Shown here: positions 25,882 through 33,280 of the stretch, one piece after another
Layout: every line of letters starts with the position of its first letter
Numbering within the stretch: position 1 is the stretch's first letter
Assembly: GCA_902509905.1 (NCBI GenBank)
Contig: CABWZI010000006.1
Location: 1-64,000 of the forward strand
Direction: 5' to 3'
Length of the DNA: 64,000 bases
Origin: an uncultured Gammaproteobacteria bacterium
GTDB lineage: Bacteria > Pseudomonadota > Gammaproteobacteria > PS1 > Pseudothioglobaceae
The notes under the pieces: generated by a model
What the model saw: the letters and a program-made list of their open reading frames with translations, nothing else
Database searches by the model: none
What the model was told of the DNA's origin: nothing
Translations under genes and position numbers: made by a program

Positions 25882-26062
25882 TTTGATTCCTCTTAAATGT
25901 TTCGTTAAATATTGCATCCACTCTTCTATTAAACTCATCTTGAGTATAGAGATCAATAAATAAACCCTGAACATACTCCTTAAATTTTCGAGTTTTTTCT
26001 TGATGCCTTTTAAGCTCCTCTTGAGTACCTTTTATGTTTGGATCTAGCTCTGATATTTCCAT
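25871..26062 (-). CDS. Hypothetical 63-aa charged protein
   Basis: MEISELDPNIKGTQEELKRH..., soluble and helical, rich in Lys/Glu/Arg. AGGAGGAAGTA lies just upstream of the ATG, a strong ribosome-binding site. It lies between the XRE regulator and the tail-anchored protein in a tight minus-strand operon. No family recognised. Confidence 0.65.
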   Translation of the reverse strand: MEISELDPNIKGTQEELKRHQEKTRKFKEYVQGLFIDLYTQDEFNRRVDAIFNETFKRNQNDK

Positions 26063-26081
26063 TACTTCCTCCTAATAAAAA

Positions 26082-26300
26082 TTACTGATTTATAAAAAAA
26101 ACCTCTTGTATCTCCATGTCAAATGCTAGCGCAATCTTAAAAGCTAGATCTAATGATGGTGTGTATTTGTATTTTTCGATGGCTACGATAGTCTGTCGTG
26201 AGACACCAACTTCTTCTGCTAGCTGCTGTTGAGTCATCTCATCGTTATTGAACCTGAGCTTTCTGACTGCATTCTCAATTTGAATTTTTTTCTTAAACAT
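26082..26300 (-). CDS. XRE-family HTH regulator (72 aa)
   Basis: Compact Cro/CI-type DNA-binding protein: EMTQQQLAEEVGVSRQTIVAIEKYKYTPSLDLAFKIALAFDMEIQEVF (key residues QQLAEEVGVSRQTI form the helix-turn-helix at about 25-38). This one-domain type usually controls its own operon with a membrane partner. It starts two bases after the 139-aa membrane protein gene ends, so the two are co-transcribed. Confidence 0.88.
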   Translation of the reverse strand: MFKKKIQIENAVRKLRFNNDEMTQQQLAEEVGVSRQTIVAIEKYKYTPSLDLAFKIALAFDMEIQEVFFINQ

Positions 26301-26302
26301 TT

Positions 26303-26722
26303 CTACCTGTAGAGGTAAATCTTTAATAGCAGACTCAAAATACTTGCTATAAATCCTGAAAAAGTTATAGCAATAAGGCCTGAAATGATTGTAAGATTAA
26401 ACCAACCTAACAAGACAAGAGTAGCTACAATTGATATTCCAAAGATTGCACTACTAACTTGAAGTGCGTAGAGTTCAAAAATTTTATCTCTTTCATCATC
26501 AATATCTTCTTCGTATTGTCCTGTGATAATTGATGACAGTATATTGAAGATGATATGAAGGGCAATAATTAGAATAATACTGCCTCCAATTCCCTGAGCT
26601 AGAACTTTAGAAACAGCTTGAATAGTCATTAATGAGGCCTCTGTTAGGTTAAACCACATCCAAATCATCGCAAGCGATGCTCCAGTGATCTCAGCGAAAG
26701 TATTTCTAATTTTTATATTCAT
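26303..26722 (-). CDS. Four-helix membrane protein paired with the XRE regulator
   Basis: 139 aa with helices at about 12-29, 45-67, 86-108 and 112-136. The cytoplasmic loop has the acidic EEDIDDERDKIFELYAL motif, a DERD signature common to small membrane proteins encoded next to XRE regulators of this size. Probably the first gene of the five-gene minus-strand operon. Function unknown; the arrangement suggests a membrane-stress or surface-sensing switch, which is inference. Confidence 0.75.
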   Translation of the reverse strand: MNIKIRNTFAEITGASLAMIWMWFNLTEASLMTIQAVSKVLAQGIGGSIILIIALHIIFNILSSIITGQYEEDIDDERDKIFELYALQVSSAIFGISIVATLVLLGWFNLTIISGLIAITFSGFIASILSLLLKIYLYR

Positions 26723-26867
26723 TAATTTATCTAGTGTCTCTTATAAATGTAAAGTATACCATACACAAAGTAATAAATAATTAACTTAATGTAAAAAAAA
26801 ACATACAAAATACTTATTTTTTAATAAAATTAAGATGTAGTTCTAAGTAACTTATAATTATTTTGTA

Positions 26868-27218
26868 ATGAAAGTAGTCCTATTTATTTCTCTCTCTATA
26901 ACCTTCAAAATTGCCATTGCTGCTCTCGAGCTCAGTGGGTTTAGTGATAATCAGATTTGTGCGTTTACAAAAGACCCACCGATTTCTGCAGAAGTCATTC
27001 TTGAAATAAATGAAAGAGGGATTACCTGTCATGACGGCATTGTGATTATTAAGTCAGTTATGTCAACTAATAAGTCTTCTGTTATTTCTATTAGATTTAA
27101 AAGGTGGAATAAGGCGCTAAGAGGAAAGGAGCCAGTCTATTCATCAAGCTCAGGAACCAATCTAAAAATCGATACTTTTGGTGATGAAAAATCAATAACA
27201 ATCGATAGAGCCTTCTAA
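26868..27218 (+). CDS. Secreted two-cysteine paralogue 3 (116 aa)
   Basis: Signal peptide (1-19), then LELSGFSDNQICAFTKDPPIS and VILEINERGITCHDG, the same C...ER...C module as the proteins at 21960 and 24807 but more diverged. The C-terminal half is basic and Ser-rich. A TATAAT box (26853-26858) ends nine bases ahead of the ATG, leaving almost no leader. Function unknown. Confidence 0.65.
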   Translation: MKVVLFISLSITFKIAIAALELSGFSDNQICAFTKDPPISAEVILEINERGITCHDGIVIIKSVMSTNKSSVISIRFKRWNKALRGKEPVYSSSSGTNLKIDTFGDEKSITIDRAF

Positions 27219-27276
27219 AGATTTCTATTGTTTTCGATTAGACTCAGCAGATAAATCTCAGTAAACTATTGTTATT

Positions 27277-27468
27277 ATGGCAAGAGGTCAAAAATCTTTT
27301 CATCATTTAAATAAATCACCTGTTAATGATGATGAAATCTATATGATAGTGATGCTTTACACCTATCAACATAAAAGCTTAGAGTATTTGGCGCGTAAAT
27401 TTAATATTAGCTCCTCTGTGGCAAAGGAAATTATAATTCGGAGTCGTTTTGGAGGCGCCTGTGGTTAG
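27277..27468 (+). CDS. Small HTH-like protein (63 aa)
   Basis: Basic start MARGQKSFHHLNKSP, then DEIYMIVMLYTYQHKSLEYLARKFNISSSVAKEIIIRSRF. The segment SLEYLARKFNISSSVAKEII has the shape of a helix-turn-helix of the resolvase/sigma-like kind. No ribosome-binding site is visible; the ATG follows TATTGTTATT. Could be a small DNA-binding protein, with modest confidence. Confidence 0.5.
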   Translation: MARGQKSFHHLNKSPVNDDEIYMIVMLYTYQHKSLEYLARKFNISSSVAKEIIIRSRFGGACG

Positions 27469-27551
27469 CGCCTCCTTTGAAATAAAATTCTTTATCTAAA
27501 GAACTCATAATCTACATTTAATCTTCATTTCACATCACTAGAATGTGAGTT

Positions 27552-27980
27552 ATGAAAAAATTAGTATTAGTTATTTTAACAATTCTTTCTCTCGGGGTTA
27601 ATGCTGACTTGAAGAGGGCCATTGCATTCGATCAAGCCGGTGAATACGAAAAAGCTGCCAAAGAGCTTTATAAGATAAGCCAACTAGCAACTAGAGGCCA
27701 TCCTAGAGCGATGTATGAATTTGGCACGATGTACATGAAAGAGGGAATGTGGGTAGTTCATAGCGATGAAGCTGGCTTTGATTGGTGGATGAAATCGGCA
27801 AATCTTGGTTTTGCCCCCGCACAGTTTTCGATTGGTGCTTCTTACATCGGTGGTATTGGTGTAAATAGGGATCTTACTGAGGCAAAAAAATGGCTTGAAA
27901 AAGCTATTAACAGTACCTATGAAAAATATAGCAAGGTTGCCAAAGAGCTTTACACCTTGAATGAATTAGACAAAATTTAA
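27552..27980 (+). CDS. Secreted Sel1-repeat protein (142 aa)
   Basis: A signal peptide (MKKLVLVILTILSLGVNA) is followed by a TPR-like helix pair (FDQAGEYEKAAKELYKI) and about two Sel1 repeats: RAMYEFGTMYMKEG and APAQFSIGASYIGGIGVNRDLTEAKKWLEKA. Periplasmic protein-protein interaction role likely; partners unknown. Compare the larger Sel1 protein at 56429. Confidence 0.8.
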   Translation: MKKLVLVILTILSLGVNADLKRAIAFDQAGEYEKAAKELYKISQLATRGHPRAMYEFGTMYMKEGMWVVHSDEAGFDWWMKSANLGFAPAQFSIGASYIGGIGVNRDLTEAKKWLEKAINSTYEKYSKVAKELYTLNELDKI

Positions 27981-27998
27981 ATACTTTAACAAGCCAAA

Positions 27999-28092
27999 GT
28001 GAGATTGGTATGAAAGACCCGCAGCAAGAATTCTCACATCAAAGCTATTAAGACGCGTCGGCTTTGAAAGTCTTGCTGTATTCACTCTGGGT
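27999..28092 (+). ncRNA. Candidate structured RNA
   Basis: Nested complementary arms: ACCC (28017-28020)/GGGT (28089-28092), CAGCAAGA (28022-28029)/TCTTGCTG (28071-28078), CAAAGC (28040-28045)/GCTTTG (28061-28066), with the palindrome GACGCGTC (28052-28059) at the apex. An alternative pairing GTGAGA (27999)/TCTCAC (28032) exists. The strand is uncertain because hairpins read the same way on both. It does not look like 6S, 4.5S, tmRNA or RNase P RNA. Confidence 0.3.
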
Positions 28093-28129
28093 AGTTACTA
28101 ACTCTGATTAAATCTTTAACATAGAGTTT

Positions 28130-28214
28130 AATGGCAGGGATTTATTTCCACAAAAAAAAGAGCATTTAATAATCGCTTTAGGAGAAAGTAATTTTTAAAT
28201 TTGTCCCTGCCATT
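28130..28214. repeat. 85-bp unit with 11-bp terminal inverted repeats
   Basis: AATGGCAGGGA at 28130-28140 and its exact complement TCCCTGCCATT at 28204-28214 enclose 63 A+T-rich bases. No flanking target duplication is evident. It may be a miniature element, or the closing stem of an RNA. Confidence 0.6.
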
Positions 28215-28279
28215 GAAATTAGTATACTAAATTTATAAGCCATAATGAACTTAATTTTTTTTAAGTGATGAACTCATTT

Positions 28280-28309
28280 TTGACTTAGTAGATTTATCTG
28301 TGGCATAAT
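28280..28309 (+). promoter_or_regulatory. Promoter of the 122-aa membrane protein gene
   Basis: TTGACT (28280-28285), an 18-bp spacer and CATAAT (28304-28309). The leader is about 25 bases and carries AAGGGGAA ahead of the ATG at 28340. Confidence 0.6.
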
Positions 28310-28339
28310 AAAATTCCATTCAATAATAAGGGGAACACT

Positions 28340-28708
28340 ATGAGTTTATCTTTAGTTTTTAGACTTCAGGCTGCTTTATTTACCTTTTTTGGAGCTATGA
28401 TGCTTCTTGCACCTGCTGCGTTAATGGGAAGCTTCAATGTTGAAGCGAGTGCTATTGCAGAGGATATTATGAGAGGCATGTCGTTAATGGCTTTGGGTAT
28501 GGCCTATATTAGTTGGCAAATGCCTAGCTGGGCTAGTGAAAATATCAAGTCAGTGGGTATGTTTTTTGCCATTCTGCATGCACTCTGGGTGCCTTTAACT
28601 TTGTTTCAAATAAGTACGGGCGCATTTCCAGCTGGTGCGGCTAACATCATTGGCAATATTGCCCCTGATGTCGTTTTAGCAATTTTATTTTATTGGAAAT
28701 CTAGATAA
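28340..28708 (+). CDS. Four-helix membrane protein (122 aa)
   Basis: Helices at about 7-29, 45-60, 72-92 and 100-118. The sequence is rich in Met, Ala and Gly (FFGAMMLLAPAALMGSF, IMRGMSLMALGMAYISW, NIIGNIAPDVVLAILFYW). It resembles small DUF4345-like membrane proteins but I cannot place it firmly. Ribosome-binding site AAGGGG is clear. The gene has its own promoter and is followed by a good terminator, so it is monocistronic. Confidence 0.7.
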   Translation: MSLSLVFRLQAALFTFFGAMMLLAPAALMGSFNVEASAIAEDIMRGMSLMALGMAYISWQMPSWASENIKSVGMFFAILHALWVPLTLFQISTGAFPAGAANIIGNIAPDVVLAILFYWKSR

Positions 28709-28727
28709 AATTTAAAAAAATAAGATT

Positions 28728-28755
28728 AAGGCTCTAATACTTAGGGCCTTTTTTT
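28728..28755 (+). terminator. Rho-independent terminator
   Basis: Stem AAGGCTC (28728-28734)/GGGCCTT (28744-28750) with one T-G pair and loop TAATACTTA, followed by seven T. Confidence 0.75.
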
Positions 28756-28775
28756 AGTCAGAGAGCGAGGTCACA

Positions 28776-28895
28776 CTAAGGCTTGTTTCTTCTGCATCTC
28801 TCACTGCAATATAGAACATGCTCCCAATCCTTTCTCCATTTCTTTCTCCAGGTAAAGGGCTTTCCGCAAGTTTTACACATTTTTTCAGGTTTCAT
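28776..28895 (-). CDS. DUF2256 protein (39 aa)
   Basis: A tiny zinc-ribbon-like protein, [20 protein letters not shown] and then [17 protein letters not shown]. The two cysteine pairs (C-x2-C and C-x3-C) and the FTWRKKW block are diagnostic of DUF2256. A start four codons earlier (28907) is possible. The start lies 35 bases from the divergent MORN gene, so their promoter regions overlap. DUF2256 and TIGR03643 proteins tend to be neighbours in other genomes; here they are separated. Confidence 0.85.
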   Translation of the reverse strand: MKPEKMCKTCGKPFTWRKKWRKDWEHVLYCSERCRRNKP

Positions 28896-28917
28896 CTTAC
28901 ATCCCATAAGTTTGAAA

Positions 28918-28923
28918 TATAAT
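28918..28923 (+). promoter_or_regulatory. -10 box six bases ahead of the MORN gene ATG
   Basis: TATAAT followed by TCTACT and ATG at 28930, nearly identical to the aldo/keto reductase context (TATAAT TCTAGT ATG). Suggests another leaderless transcript. Confidence 0.5.
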
Positions 28924-28929
28924 TCTACT

Positions 28930-29715
28930 ATGAAAAGAAAATTCATAGTGGTGCTATCCATTATTTTAGTTTCCGGTATATCATGCGCTAGTTTTAATGA
29001 TGCATATCTTGAAAATATTAATGACGTTGTCCTAATGGAGTTTTCTGATAGGAGTCTATACAGAGGACAGGTAGAAGAATGTCTTATTGGCTTTGATGTG
29101 GAATCTTGCATGCATGGAAAAGGAATTTATGCCTTCAAAGCAGGCTCAAAATATGTTGGTGAATTCTACAATAACAAGCCCAGTGGCAAAGGATTTTTCA
29201 AACATGTCGACGGCCAAAGCTATCAAGGTGACTTTCACGATGGAATGATTGAAGGCTATGGAGTTATGATTTATCCAAATGGTTTAAGTTATGTAGGCAG
29301 CTATCAAAAGAATAAACGTGAAGGCTTTGGCATTATGACATTCAATGATGCGGGCATGTATCAACAAAATAGTCGCTATGAAGGATCATGGAAAAATGAC
29401 AGAGCGAACGGGACTGGTTTTTTTAGTTATGTTGATGGCCAGACTTATACTGGAAACTTTGTAAACGGGATTATGACTGGGCAAGGAATTATGACCTATC
29501 CTGATGGTAGGAGATATGAGGGTGGGTTTCTCAATAACCAGCGCAATGGCTATGGAGTTATGATATATCAGGATGGTGCAAAGTATCAGGAAGGCAGTCG
29601 TTACGAAGGTGAGTGGCTAAATGACATGCGTCATGGTAAAGGCGAGATGATTTATTTAAATGATGGGCGAAGATTAAGAGGATTATTTAAAGAGAATGCT
29701 TTTGTTGGAAGTTAG
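28930..29715 (+). CDS. Secreted MORN-repeat protein
   Basis: 261 aa. A signal peptide ([20 protein letters not shown]) is followed by at least seven MORN repeats of about 23 residues, each with Y-x-G-x-(F/W/Y)...G-x-[85 protein letters not shown] and [14 protein letters not shown]. Bacterial MORN proteins are poorly understood; an extended beta scaffold in the periplasm or on the surface is likely. The longer frame open upstream overlaps DUF2256 and is not used. Confidence 0.85.
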   Translation: MKRKFIVVLSIILVSGISCASFNDAYLENINDVVLMEFSDRSLYRGQVEECLIGFDVESCMHGKGIYAFKAGSKYVGEFYNNKPSGKGFFKHVDGQSYQGDFHDGMIEGYGVMIYPNGLSYVGSYQKNKREGFGIMTFNDAGMYQQNSRYEGSWKNDRANGTGFFSYVDGQTYTGNFVNGIMTGQGIMTYPDGRRYEGGFLNNQRNGYGVMIYQDGAKYQEGSRYEGEWLNDMRHGKGEMIYLNDGRRLRGLFKENAFVGS

Positions 29716-29746
29716 CTATTAAAAAAAATTATAAAACATAATAAAA

Positions 29747-29770
29747 AAAGCCCTCAATAATGAGGGCTTT
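29747..29770. terminator. Bidirectional terminator between MORN gene and proteorhodopsin
   Basis: Perfect 10-bp stem AAAGCCCTCA/TGAGGGCTTT with loop ATAA. On the minus strand it is followed by a run of seven T, so it ends proteorhodopsin transcription strongly. The plus-strand tail (TTTATTT) is weaker. Confidence 0.85.
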
Positions 29771-29795
29771 ATTTAGCTTTAAATCAAGAAGAGTT

Positions 29796-30515
29796 TTAGG
29801 CTTCTGATTCTTTAACAGCAACATTCCAAATAATCAAACCAAATAGGATTTTGTTAACAAAATCTGCAAGGTTATATACGATATTCAGAGTACCATTATC
29901 TACGGATCCCATCATGTAGCCGAAAATGTATCCTAATGGATAGATTGCCCAGCCAACGAGCACGATCAGTCTCAGCGCATTGAAAGCTGCTTTCACACCA
30001 GCATTAGCTTCTGCGGCTTTACTTGCCTCTCCACCAAAGATTTCCCAGATGATAACAGCCCAACCAATCATACCAATAATGAATCCCATGCTAGCTGAAA
30101 TGACTTCTGCTTCACCAAGGTAACCACCAATGAGCATGACTAGGGTACCTATGAGTAGTCTCCAGAATGAACTTGTAGAGACTGCAGCACCAACGGCTTT
30201 AAGGATAATAAAGAATTCAATCATCAATAGAGGCACTGTAATTAGCCAATCAATGTATCTGTAGATAATTGGTGACTCACCACCCTCACCATTTGCAGCA
30301 TTAGCGATAAGCGAAGCAACCCAGTAGTCTCTCATATAGAGATAATGAACACCTGCAATTAATGTCACTAGTCCAGCAACTGTCATTGAAAGTCTCCACT
30401 CCTTTTTTACTGCCATTCCTTCATAAAAAAAGAACACAGTTGCAGCAACCATTGCTACAGAGACAATCCAGAAAGAAACGCCGACAAAATCGCCGTCTTG
30501 TAAAAAATGTTCCAT
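29796..30515 (-). CDS. Proteorhodopsin, green-tuned proton pump
   Basis: Seven-helix retinal protein of 239 aa that exports protons in light across the inner membrane. Helix C reads RYIDWLITVPLLMIEF: proton acceptor D89 and donor E100 (positions 97 and 108 in the classical numbering) and Leu97 at the spectral tuning site (classical 105), which predicts green absorption. H57 is the acceptor partner (GVHYLYMRD). K222 in LADFVNKILFGLIIW binds retinal. The start has AAGGAG seven bases ahead. No retinal synthesis genes (crt, blh) are in the window. Confidence 0.97.
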   Translation of the reverse strand: MEHFLQDGDFVGVSFWIVSVAMVAATVFFFYEGMAVKKEWRLSMTVAGLVTLIAGVHYLYMRDYWVASLIANAANGEGGESPIIYRYIDWLITVPLLMIEFFIILKAVGAAVSTSSFWRLLIGTLVMLIGGYLGEAEVISASMGFIIGMIGWAVIIWEIFGGEASKAAEANAGVKAAFNALRLIVLVGWAIYPLGYIFGYMMGSVDNGTLNIVYNLADFVNKILFGLIIWNVAVKESEA

Positions 30516-30583
30516 GCAAAACTCCTTAACTTAAAAGATAAAAAATTAAATGTTACATGTAGCCCCTTTATCTACAATTGCGG

Positions 30584-30589
30584 ATTATA
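30584..30589 (-). promoter_or_regulatory. -10 box of proteorhodopsin promoter
   Basis: TATAAT on the minus strand, about 70 bases ahead of the start codon, in a 220-bp A+T-rich divergent region shared with the GST gene. A TTTTTA 17 bases upstream is the best -35 candidate and is weak, so an activator may be used. Confidence 0.45.
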
Positions 30590-30735
30590 CCAACAAAAAA
30601 CCAATATAAAAATACACACTAAAAGTAAGGTTTTTATTGATGTTTATTCAATTTAAAAATATCTATTTTCATGTGTAAAATCGATCTTAATAAGTAATTG
30701 ATATTATTAAAAAATTTCACTTTGGAGTCATAAAA

Positions 30736-31428
30736 ATGCAGCTAAAACTGATTTATTTTGACATGCCTTTCTGGCGTGCAGAGATTGCAAGACTATGTTT
30801 ATTTATCTCAGATATTGAGTTCGAAGATTTTAGAATTACGAGCGAAGACAATAGTTATCTAAAGGAAAATGGCATGCTAAGTGATGGAACCCTCATTCCA
30901 TTTAGGCAATTACCTGTTCTAGTGATTGAGGGTGAAAGTATTGCCCAAACAGGAGCTATTTCTAGGATTTGTGGGAAGATAGCTGGGATGTATCCAACGG
31001 ATATTATTGAGGCTGGAAAGGTTGATCAAGTGATTGATACGGTTACTGACATTAATGTTCTTATTAATCCTTCTATGCGAGAAAGTGATCCAGAGCTTAA
31101 GAAACGAATGCGTGATGATCTGAGAAGTGATGCTTTGCCAAAATATTTTGGATATCTAGAAAGGATCCTTAAGGAAAATGATTCTGGCTGGTTTGTAGGG
31201 GATGAGATGACAGTTGCTGATATCGCAGTTTGGAGTTTGCTTGGATGGATTGCACAGGGCGTTCTTGATGGGATACCTCATGATCTCTCAAAACCTTTTG
31301 AAAGGCTTACAAGCCTCTACAATGCAATGGGTAGAATGCCAAAGGTTCAGGAGTGGAAAAGACTAACCTATGCATATGATGAGTCATCAACTGGAGAGTA
31401 TAACTACCATGTTCCTGATTCAATTTAG
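30736..31428 (+). CDS. Glutathione S-transferase family protein
   Basis: 230 aa. N-terminal thioredoxin-like domain (about 1-85) with LIYFDMPFWRAEIARLCLF and the glutathione-binding QLPVLVIEGESIAQTGAISRI (cis-Pro and the Gln-Thr/Ser pair). The C-terminal helical domain carries the N-capping motif FVGDEMTVADIAVW. The start resembles sigma/mu-type GSTs. Cytoplasmic; substrate unknown. gshB at the start of the window supplies glutathione. Divergent from proteorhodopsin. Confidence 0.85.
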   Translation: MQLKLIYFDMPFWRAEIARLCLFISDIEFEDFRITSEDNSYLKENGMLSDGTLIPFRQLPVLVIEGESIAQTGAISRICGKIAGMYPTDIIEAGKVDQVIDTVTDINVLINPSMRESDPELKKRMRDDLRSDALPKYFGYLERILKENDSGWFVGDEMTVADIAVWSLLGWIAQGVLDGIPHDLSKPFERLTSLYNAMGRMPKVQEWKRLTYAYDESSTGEYNYHVPDSI

Positions 31429-31437
31429 CGATTAATT

Positions 31438-32028
31438 TTATCTGGTGTGAAGCGAGTATTTTTCGAAGCCTATGTCGCCAGACCATCGCCATGCGGTAAA
31501 GACGAATGAGTTAGTGGTTATTGAAGTATGAAGAACGCTAGAGGGGTGATAAATGTAGGTATTTGGCCCTTGAACTTTTGACTCATTCGATTCAGTTGTC
31601 CACGAAGCTTCTCCATTAAAAATGAAAAATGTTTCCTCGGCTGCATGCTGTCTCGGTCCATAGACAATGTTTTTATTCTGAAGCCATAGACCGACACGAA
31701 CAGTGTCATTGAAAAAAATACCATCAGGTCCCACTAGTTCAGCCATCGGCATCTGATTTGCCAAATCATCCGGTATTCTCCCTTCCCTTAAATCAGAACT
31801 AGTCCACTTAATATTCGGAGATGCTTTTGAAACCAGACTGTTTAAAAAGTGACCTTGTATGTTGAGACTAGATTCAACTTCATCTAAAAATGGGTTTGTA
31901 AATGTTTTAGGCTCTTTTATTTGATGACTAGCATCAATAAGTGCATCTGCTGCTTGCTTGCCACCTTTACGGTCTTCCAAATTAAATATTTCTGATAGAG
32001 ACAAATATAGCTGCTTTAATGGCTCCAT
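31438..32028 (-). CDS. DMSP-lyase-like cupin protein with altered metal site
   Basis: 196 aa. The C-terminal cupin (about 95-190) resembles DddL/DddQ-type DMSP lyases: VGPDGIFFNDTVRVGLWL, YGPRQHAAEETFFIFNGEASW, then HPSSVLHTS and WRWSGDIGFEKYSLH. In those enzymes the first motif has H-x-H...E and a catalytic Tyr. Here the aligned residues appear to be Arg, Gln/His, Glu, and Phe in place of Tyr, so lyase activity is doubtful. It ends next to the GST gene and starts seven bases after the Rieske oxygenase, so the two are co-transcribed. Confidence 0.6.
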   Translation of the reverse strand: MEPLKQLYLSLSEIFNLEDRKGGKQAADALIDASHQIKEPKTFTNPFLDEVESSLNIQGHFLNSLVSKASPNIKWTSSDLREGRIPDDLANQMPMAELVGPDGIFFNDTVRVGLWLQNKNIVYGPRQHAAEETFFIFNGEASWTTESNESKVQGPNTYIYHPSSVLHTSITTNSFVFTAWRWSGDIGFEKYSLHTR

Positions 32029-32034
32029 TACAAA

Positions 32035-33213
32035 CTAGGCCGTTATTTTTGAAAGATACTTCGTGAACTGCCACAGATTTTTTTCAATAGGATGGTAAGT
32101 CCCTTGAGGCACTCTTAAAGATTGACTTCCTTGAAAGAGCCTTTCAACAATTACTCTGTCTTCGTCATTTGCTGTATTCATGTAATCTATTTTTTCCTTA
32201 ACCCATCTCCCATAATCTTCCTCAGCAATATCATTAAGTATTTCTTGAGGGACTGCCACCCCCCAGATTGCCTTAAAGCTACCAACACCATTAGGCATTA
32301 CTGAGACCCACCACAGATAATCTGGCATCAGGGTAACGAGATGATTTGGAAAGACACAGAAGTCAACCATGGTTCGACGCCACTTACCTTTGAGGTTTGT
32401 GTTGAGTGGATGAGCTGCACCTGATCCCTCTTCTAATTCTTGAGGCGCAAAGTGGTAGCAGTAATGATCACTATCTTCACCGCACTCATAATCTTTGATT
32501 TGTTTTTCATGGCCCGCAAAAGTTTTAGGATGGGCAATAGGAACATGATAACTTTCAGTAAAGTTTTCAACTAGATTTTTCCAGTTTGCATTCCAGCACA
32601 TGCTCTCCCTAATTACTGTTTTATAACTAGCCATCTCGTATCGACCAACAATATTTTTCTTGAGTGCATCTAGCGACTTGGCTATACCCTTTCTTGGTTT
32701 TTTTGACAATGATACGTAAATAAAACCCTCCCAGATTTCAGTATGAAGTCTTTCTAAATTATGATCACTCATAATAAAGTTTGATTTCATATCCATGAAT
32801 GGGGCATGTTTTAATTGACCATCTATTCCATAAGTCCATGCATGATTTGGACATGAGAATGCAAACGCGTGACCTGATTTTTCTTTTGACAGGCATGTAA
32901 ACCTATGGGCACAGGCGTTAACAAAACTCATGATTTCACCAGAATCTTGACGAACAATAAGCACAGGAGTCCCAGCAATCTCATGGGTCAGGAAGTCACC
33001 AGTTAATGGAATCTCATCACAACGACCAATGCAAATCCACTCCTGATTGAAGATTCTATCCTGCTCATGATTATAGAAATGAATCGAGTGATTTATACTA
33101 GGAGGGATTGGAGATGATTCTTCAAAAGATTGAGATGAGCATTCTTGAAGGCTCCTAAGAGACTCATTAAGAGACTTATTAGTGTAAGTATTTAGAACAG
33201 GCTCTATCTTCAT
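32035..33213 (-). CDS. Rieske non-haem iron oxygenase, alpha subunit
   Basis: 392 aa. Rieske [2Fe-2S] site C101-x-H103 and C121-x2-H124 (CAHRF...SCPNHAW). Catalytic domain with the bridging acid E220 and iron ligands H223 and H228 in NWKNLVENFTESYHVPIAH, plus a late Asp. The plan fits the GbcA/carnitine/stachydrine group that oxidatively demethylates quaternary amines or similar small zwitterions. A 50-residue N-terminal extension precedes it. No reductase is adjacent. Substrate is inferred only by family and by the DMSP-lyase-like partner. Confidence 0.88.
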   Translation of the reverse strand: MKIEPVLNTYTNKSLNESLRSLQECSSQSFEESSPIPPSINHSIHFYNHEQDRIFNQEWICIGRCDEIPLTGDFLTHEIAGTPVLIVRQDSGEIMSFVNACAHRFTCLSKEKSGHAFAFSCPNHAWTYGIDGQLKHAPFMDMKSNFIMSDHNLERLHTEIWEGFIYVSLSKKPRKGIAKSLDALKKNIVGRYEMASYKTVIRESMCWNANWKNLVENFTESYHVPIAHPKTFAGHEKQIKDYECGEDSDHYCYHFAPQELEEGSGAAHPLNTNLKGKWRRTMVDFCVFPNHLVTLMPDYLWWVSVMPNGVGSFKAIWGVAVPQEILNDIAEEDYGRWVKEKIDYMNTANDEDRVIVERLFQGSQSLRVPQGTYHPIEKNLWQFTKYLSKITA

Positions 33214-33280
33214 GAAAAAATTGTATCATGAAAGAAAACTCTGTCAATAAGACAGAAAATTAGTTTACTTTGATAAAGCT

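Larger units (their letters stand above)
27981..28339. other. Gene-free stretch with dense inverted repeats
   Basis: No coding frame of note. From left to right it holds nested hairpins (27999-28092), an 85-bp unit bounded by 11-bp inverted repeats (28130-28214), a perfect 12-bp palindrome TTAGTATACTAA (28219-28230) and a promoter for the next gene. Some parts may be a small RNA; see the separate entries. Confidence 0.6.

Noticed and set aside
28022-28078. Rho-independent terminator after the Sel1 gene
   Set aside because: The arms are separated by a 41-base interior with more structure and there is no T-run behind them.
17259-28340. Complete integrative element with att sites
   Set aside because: No integrase, no excisionase and no second copy of the tRNA 3' end could be found by eye, so only a possible island is reported as a finding.
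28783-28929. N-terminal extension of the MORN protein (frame open 49 codons further upstream)
   Set aside because: It overlaps the DUF2256 gene on the other strand, has no signal peptide, and the ATG at 28930 gives a clear signal peptide and a TATAAT box at the right distance.
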